A stretch of DNA of 64,000 nt, taken from positions 89,363 through 153,362 of the forward strand of contig NZ_FIZY01000005.1 of the NCBI RefSeq assembly GCF_900060185.1, written 5' to 3'. Below the pieces are notes generated by a model. That model did no database searches and was not told the origin of the DNA. It saw only the letters and a program-made list of their open reading frames with translations. Shown piece by piece: positions 60,452-64,000 of this stretch (its first letter is position 1; each line of letters opens with the position of its first letter). Source of the DNA: Grimontia marina (GTDB lineage: Bacteria > Pseudomonadota > Gammaproteobacteria > Enterobacterales > Vibrionaceae). The translations under genes were made by a program, and so were the position numbers.

Positions 60452-63400
60452 ATGCAAAAAAAGCAGAAATTTAAACGACTTCAGCACACGCTGATGTTGG
60501 CTTTTCTGGTGCTGAGTATTACGCCTCTCAGCCTGCTGGCGATTTTCTTCCTTGAATCTCACAGCAGCGATCTCGAACAACAAAGCACCACACACCTATC
60601 TTTCCTTCGTGATAACAAAAAAGAGCAAATAATCAGCTACTTTGATGCCCGTCACTCAGAGGTGAAATCCTTCAGTCGCTCTGAACTGGCAACCGCCAGT
60701 GGTGGACGCTTCTATGGATTAATTGCCGCCTTCCACCAATTGGGAGATACGGAAGAAATTGCCCGAAATGTTGCACGTGAGCGCTATGGTGCTGATGCCA
60801 ACTCAACGCTTCCTCCAGGTACAAATGACAGCAACTTCATTGGCAGCGAGCGCTACCGCCTCCTGCACAAGCGCTACGACTGGGCTTACAAAGAGCATCT
60901 TAAACGTTCTGACTTTTCAGATATTTTGTTGGTCGACATCAAGGGTAATGTCGTTTATTCCGCACTTAAGGATGACGTTTTTGGTTCTAACTTACTCGAC
61001 GAGAAGTGGCGTCATACTGCCATTGGCAAAACTTTTGCTGATATACAGAAAACAGTGGATGCACCGCTGGTCGATGGCGATAACACCCCGATAGCGTTTA
61101 CCGACTACACCCAACAAGCCGACGGTGAAATGGTGGCGTGGTTTGCTGCGCCGATCATGCAACAAGGCTATTTACACAGTTATGTTTTGTTCAAACTGCC
61201 TAATACGGCATTGGACAAAATGCTTAACAAGACGCCACAGGAAAAGGGTTACATCAGTACGCTGCTAGTTGGAAATGACCTGATCCCCCGAAATTTGGTG
61301 ACCAAAGACACTTTAAGGCCAATTAATAGCATCGCCATTGAGGCTGCACTTGCAGGGCTTCGCGATGTTGGCAGCTTCTTAAGCTCTGACAACCAACGTG
61401 TGTTAGGTGCCTATGCGCCGGTCAACATCACCGGTACAACCTGGGCGATTGTTCTCGAGCTGCCGGAAGAAGAGGCTTTTGCCCGTATTTATCAGTTAGA
61501 GAAAATCTTCATTGCCGTGATGGTAATCGCCATCTTGTTGGTGGTCATTGCTTCGCACATGCTGTCTAACTCCATCACAGCCCCGCTTCTAAAACTAACC
61601 TGGGCTGCAGAACAGGTCTCGGCGGGCGATCTGGATCAGAAGATAAACAATACTGACCGCGAAGATGAAATCGGGCGGTTGGCAGTAAGTTTTGCGCGCA
61701 TGCAGCGCTCAGTCCGAGACAAACTCGCACTCATCCGGGAGCAAAACAAAGAGCTTGAACAGAACATTCAAGTCATCAAGCAAAAGAACGAAGAGCTGCA
61801 GCAAGCCGACCGCATGAAAGATGATTTTCTTGCAACGACTTCCCACGAGCTCCGCACACCACTTCACGGTATGGTAGGGATTGCTGAGTCCATACTTGCC
61901 GGCGCAGAAGGCCCGCTTCCAGAACGTCAAAAGCATCAGCTTCAGATGATTATCAATAGTGGAGAGCGCCTTTCCAACCTCGTTGATGATTTGCTGGATT
62001 ATCACAAGATGCGTTACGGCGAGCTTGAAATCTCTCCTCAAGCTGTAGATACCGCAAATGCAGTGAGGTTGGTTATTGAGCTTTCCAGCCATCTGCTGGG
62101 CGGAAAGCCGGTGCGTATTATCAACCAGGTCCCCATCGACCTGCCATTATTGCGTGCCGACGAGCAGCGTCTAGAGCAGGTGTTGTACAACTTGATTGGT
62201 AACGCCATCAAATATACAGACGAGGGCAAGATCATCATTTCTGCCACCGTATTAGAAGGTCAGCTTCGCATTCAGGTGGTAGATACTGGTCAGGGAATCC
62301 CCTCCGACCAACTCGAGTACATCTTCGAGCCACTGACCCAAGCCAGTGGCAACGCGGCTCAATACCGTCAGGGGGCAGGACTTGGCTTATCTATCAGTCG
62401 CCAGCTTATCGACATCATGGGCGGTCAGCTCTATGTATCCAGCCAGCCTATGGTAGGAACGACGTTCAGCTTCACCTTGCCACTAGCAACCGAAGAAGAT
62501 AAAGCAAAAACCCGTCTTGCCAATAATGCGCACTTCGCCGCTCCCCGTATAGAGCTGGATCAAACAGATTACACCCAGCTGCCGGAAAACCCAGATGGTC
62601 CTCTCATCTTGGTGGTGGACGACGAACCTGTAAACCTACAGGTTCTTAATAACTTTCTGCGTCTCGAAGGTTATCGAGTGAAAGCCGTTGAAAATGGCCG
62701 CCAGGCTATTGAGTCTGTCACGATGGAAAAACCTGCGCTGATGTTGCTGGATGTCATGATGCCGGAGCTTAGTGGCTATGAAGTATGTACTCACCTTCGA
62801 GAGCGACACAGTCGTGCCGATCTACCTATCATCATGCTTTCAGCGTTAGGTCAGGTTCAGGATAAGGTGAAAGGGTTTGATGCGGGAGCCAATGACTACC
62901 TGACCAAACCTTTCAATAAAAACGAACTCAGTGCCCGTATCCGAGCCTATATTAATGCCTCGCTGACCGAGCAGGAGCGCGAGCACAATCGCACGTTACA
63001 AAAAGAAATTCACTTCCGCGAGCAAGTGGAAGCTGGCCTTCGTGAAGTGCAAAACAGGCTACTTGCCATGCTGGATAGCGCGTCTGAAGGCATTATCTGT
63101 GTGCAAGAGAATGGCCGGATAAGTTATGCCAATGATGCTTGCAGTGAAATCTTCCGTCTCAGTGCCGAACAAATCGAGCGCCACCAACTCGAAGACTTCT
63201 TGGCAATGGCGCTGCCTGAACCAGACTGCTCACGAGGTCACTACAGCGGCCAGTTCAGGTTTAAAGTCGACGGGGATATCGCCGAAATCGACACCGATTT
63301 AATCACACTGCCCGAGTCCTCTGGCATGCAAATGATGCTAATCCTCAATACCGGAAAGAAAGCTTCTTCACACCGCGTACAGCTCTTGGAAAATGCCGTC

Positions 63401-63829
63401 TCGGCACTGTCCGACTATGCCTATGACGGTGATATGGAGAAGCTTCAGCAACTTCGTGAGCTTGGCGGGGAATTCACACGAATGGCAGACCGCTTCTCAG
63501 GCAGCAAACCAGATAAAGCCGATATCCTCAGAGATACGCTAGTCAAAGTGATGACTGCCACTTTGAACTTTTGGCAGAACTCCACCGGCAAAACCAAGTT
63601 TGACCTTGCAGAGGAAAGCGGGCTTTGGCGAGTCTACCTAGACAGAAGTACCTTGCAGACCCGTACGCTGGACAAATACCTCCATGTTGAAACTGTCCCT
63701 AAATCCCCTCGTTGGCGCACTGTTATCAGTACCATCGACTTTGTACTGGAACGCTGTCTTGAAGAAAACAGAGAAAGGAACGAACTTGAAGTACTCAGGG
63801 AAAGGCTACAGACCTTAATATCCCGATAA
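60452..63829 (+). CDS. chiS: Hybrid sensor kinase ChiS (chitin response regulator)
   Basis: The 1125-residue protein starts at the ATG at 60452 (MQKKQKFK). Order of domains: membrane helix (about 14-34), periplasmic sensor domain (about 40-345), second helix (about 351-370), HAMP, HisKA with H465 in TTSHELRTPLHG, HATPase (NLIGNAIKYTDEG, GAGLGLSISRQL), receiver with D767 in ALMLLDVMMPE, coiled coil, PAS (about 870-970) and a C-terminal domain (about 1020-1110) with LDRSTLQTRTLDKYL. In V. cholerae ChiS (about 1129 residues) that last domain binds DNA and controls chitin genes. The place next to rsmC and hemL agrees. Confidence 0.88.
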   Translation: MQKKQKFKRLQHTLMLAFLVLSITPLSLLAIFFLESHSSDLEQQSTTHLSFLRDNKKEQIISYFDARHSEVKSFSRSELATASGGRFYGLIAAFHQLGDTEEIARNVARERYGADANSTLPPGTNDSNFIGSERYRLLHKRYDWAYKEHLKRSDFSDILLVDIKGNVVYSALKDDVFGSNLLDEKWRHTAIGKTFADIQKTVDAPLVDGDNTPIAFTDYTQQADGEMVAWFAAPIMQQGYLHSYVLFKLPNTALDKMLNKTPQEKGYISTLLVGNDLIPRNLVTKDTLRPINSIAIEAALAGLRDVGSFLSSDNQRVLGAYAPVNITGTTWAIVLELPEEEAFARIYQLEKIFIAVMVIAILLVVIASHMLSNSITAPLLKLTWAAEQVSAGDLDQKINNTDREDEIGRLAVSFARMQRSVRDKLALIREQNKELEQNIQVIKQKNEELQQADRMKDDFLATTSHELRTPLHGMVGIAESILAGAEGPLPERQKHQLQMIINSGERLSNLVDDLLDYHKMRYGELEISPQAVDTANAVRLVIELSSHLLGGKPVRIINQVPIDLPLLRADEQRLEQVLYNLIGNAIKYTDEGKIIISATVLEGQLRIQVVDTGQGIPSDQLEYIFEPLTQASGNAAQYRQGAGLGLSISRQLIDIMGGQLYVSSQPMVGTTFSFTLPLATEEDKAKTRLANNAHFAAPRIELDQTDYTQLPENPDGPLILVVDDEPVNLQVLNNFLRLEGYRVKAVENGRQAIESVTMEKPALMLLDVMMPELSGYEVCTHLRERHSRADLPIIMLSALGQVQDKVKGFDAGANDYLTKPFNKNELSARIRAYINASLTEQEREHNRTLQKEIHFREQVEAGLREVQNRLLAMLDSASEGIICVQENGRISYANDACSEIFRLSAEQIERHQLEDFLAMALPEPDCSRGHYSGQFRFKVDGDIAEIDTDLITLPESSGMQMMLILNTGKKASSHRVQLLENAVSALSDYAYDGDMEKLQQLRELGGEFTRMADRFSGSKPDKADILRDTLVKVMTATLNFWQNSTGKTKFDLAEESGLWRVYLDRSTLQTRTLDKYLHVETVPKSPRWRTVISTIDFVLERCLEENRERNELEVLRERLQTLISR

Positions 63830-63835
63830 TTCCAT

Positions 63836-63857
63836 AAGCCCCGTAATGGGGCTTTTT
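63836..63857 (+). terminator. Terminator after chiS
   Basis: AAGCCCC (63836-63842) pairs with GGGGCTT (63848-63854), loop GTAAT, followed by TTTT. Confidence 0.9.
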
Positions 63858-63914
63858 TCCGCTATGTTTATACTAAATAGCTGTTCCTAATAGTAGATCT
63901 CAAAGGTAAGAGAA

Positions 63915-63979
63915 ACTCAGTCCAGTTTGCGCGATCTGATCTATCGCCAAACAGAGAAAACCCACAAAAAGGACTGAGT
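63915..63979 (+). promoter_or_regulatory. Long dyad that could hide the start of the next gene
   Basis: ACTCAGTCC (63915-63923) and GGACTGAGT (63971-63979) are exact inverted repeats. The right arm overlaps the ribosome binding site AAGGA and ends one base before the ATG at 63981. Inside, GTTTG/CAAAC and CGAT/ATCG (63925-63952) form a second stem. In a long transcript this would close off translation starts. Confidence 0.5.
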
Positions 63980-63980
63980 A

Positions 63981-64000
63981 ATGGCCATCATAGCACCGAT
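63981..64000 (+). CDS. Start of a gene cut by the window edge, possibly an IS630-type transposase
   Basis: Only the first six codons are present (MAIIAP plus two bases), preceded by AAAAAGGACTGAGTA. IS630-family transposases from enterobacteria start with MPIIAP or MAIIAP from memory, and the hairpin over the start fits transposase control. Six residues are too few for a firm call. Confidence 0.35.

Overview
The window is a gene-dense stretch of chromosome from a gammaproteobacterium, almost certainly a member of the Vibrionaceae. The evidence is the gene order arcA-arcB-GGDEF-yhcC-gltBD-gltBD-mtnN-cbiB-btuF, the tyrS-M23 peptidase-RND pump-erpA-hemL-rsmC-chiS block, a DUF3545-type small protein, and an E. 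coli-like thrL/thrABC operon. Base composition looks near 50% G+C. Grimontia, Enterovibrio or a related genus would fit, but I cannot fix the genus from sequence alone. Family assignments and comparisons with E. coli and V. cholerae are from memory, not from searches.

Layout. 1-6.6 kb: recJ (cut by the window edge), dsbC and xerD on the minus strand, divergent fldB, then brnQ, the tRNA methyltransferase trmN6 and the RNA helicase srmB. 6.9-10.8 kb: two AGCS-type alanine/glycine:cation symporters flanking yaaA. 11.4-14 kb: a DUF3545 protein, a hemerythrin-like protein, and the base-excision repair genes ung and nfo. 14.4-19.7 kb: grcA with a well placed FNR site, then thrL-thrA-thrB-thrC with a readable threonine/isoleucine attenuator. 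20-23 kb: aceK, a small outer-membrane-like protein and an RraA/HMG-aldolase-like protein. 23.4-28.8 kb: arcA with an FNR box, arcB and a PAS-GGDEF diguanylate cyclase. 28.9-29.9 kb: yhcC, which appears to carry two single-base frameshifts. 30.4-42.8 kb: two tandem but dissimilar glutamate synthase operons, each preceded by hairpins. 42.9-46.2 kb: mtnN-cbiB-btuF and yadS. 46.4-48.4 kb: an accessory operon (VOC protein, questin-oxidase-like protein, WrbA-like flavodoxin) behind a strong operator-like dyad. 48.5-63.8 kb: tyrS, an M23 endopeptidase, a two-gene RND efflux system, erpA, a 262-bp palindromic MITE-like element next to hemL, a 35-codon membrane ORF, an AI-2E family permease, rsmC, and the ChiS hybrid sensor. 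The window ends at the first codons of what may be an IS630-type transposase.

How the genes work together. Several units are tied to oxygen and redox control: the complete ArcA/ArcB pair, FNR-type sites at grcA and arcA, fldB, dsbC and erpA. A second theme is nitrogen and amino-acid supply: two GOGATs, thrABC, brnQ and two AGCS symporters. No tRNA, rRNA, CRISPR array or prophage was seen. The least familiar parts are the VOC/questin-oxidase/flavodoxin operon with its operator, the MITE abutting hemL, and the structured gltB leaders.
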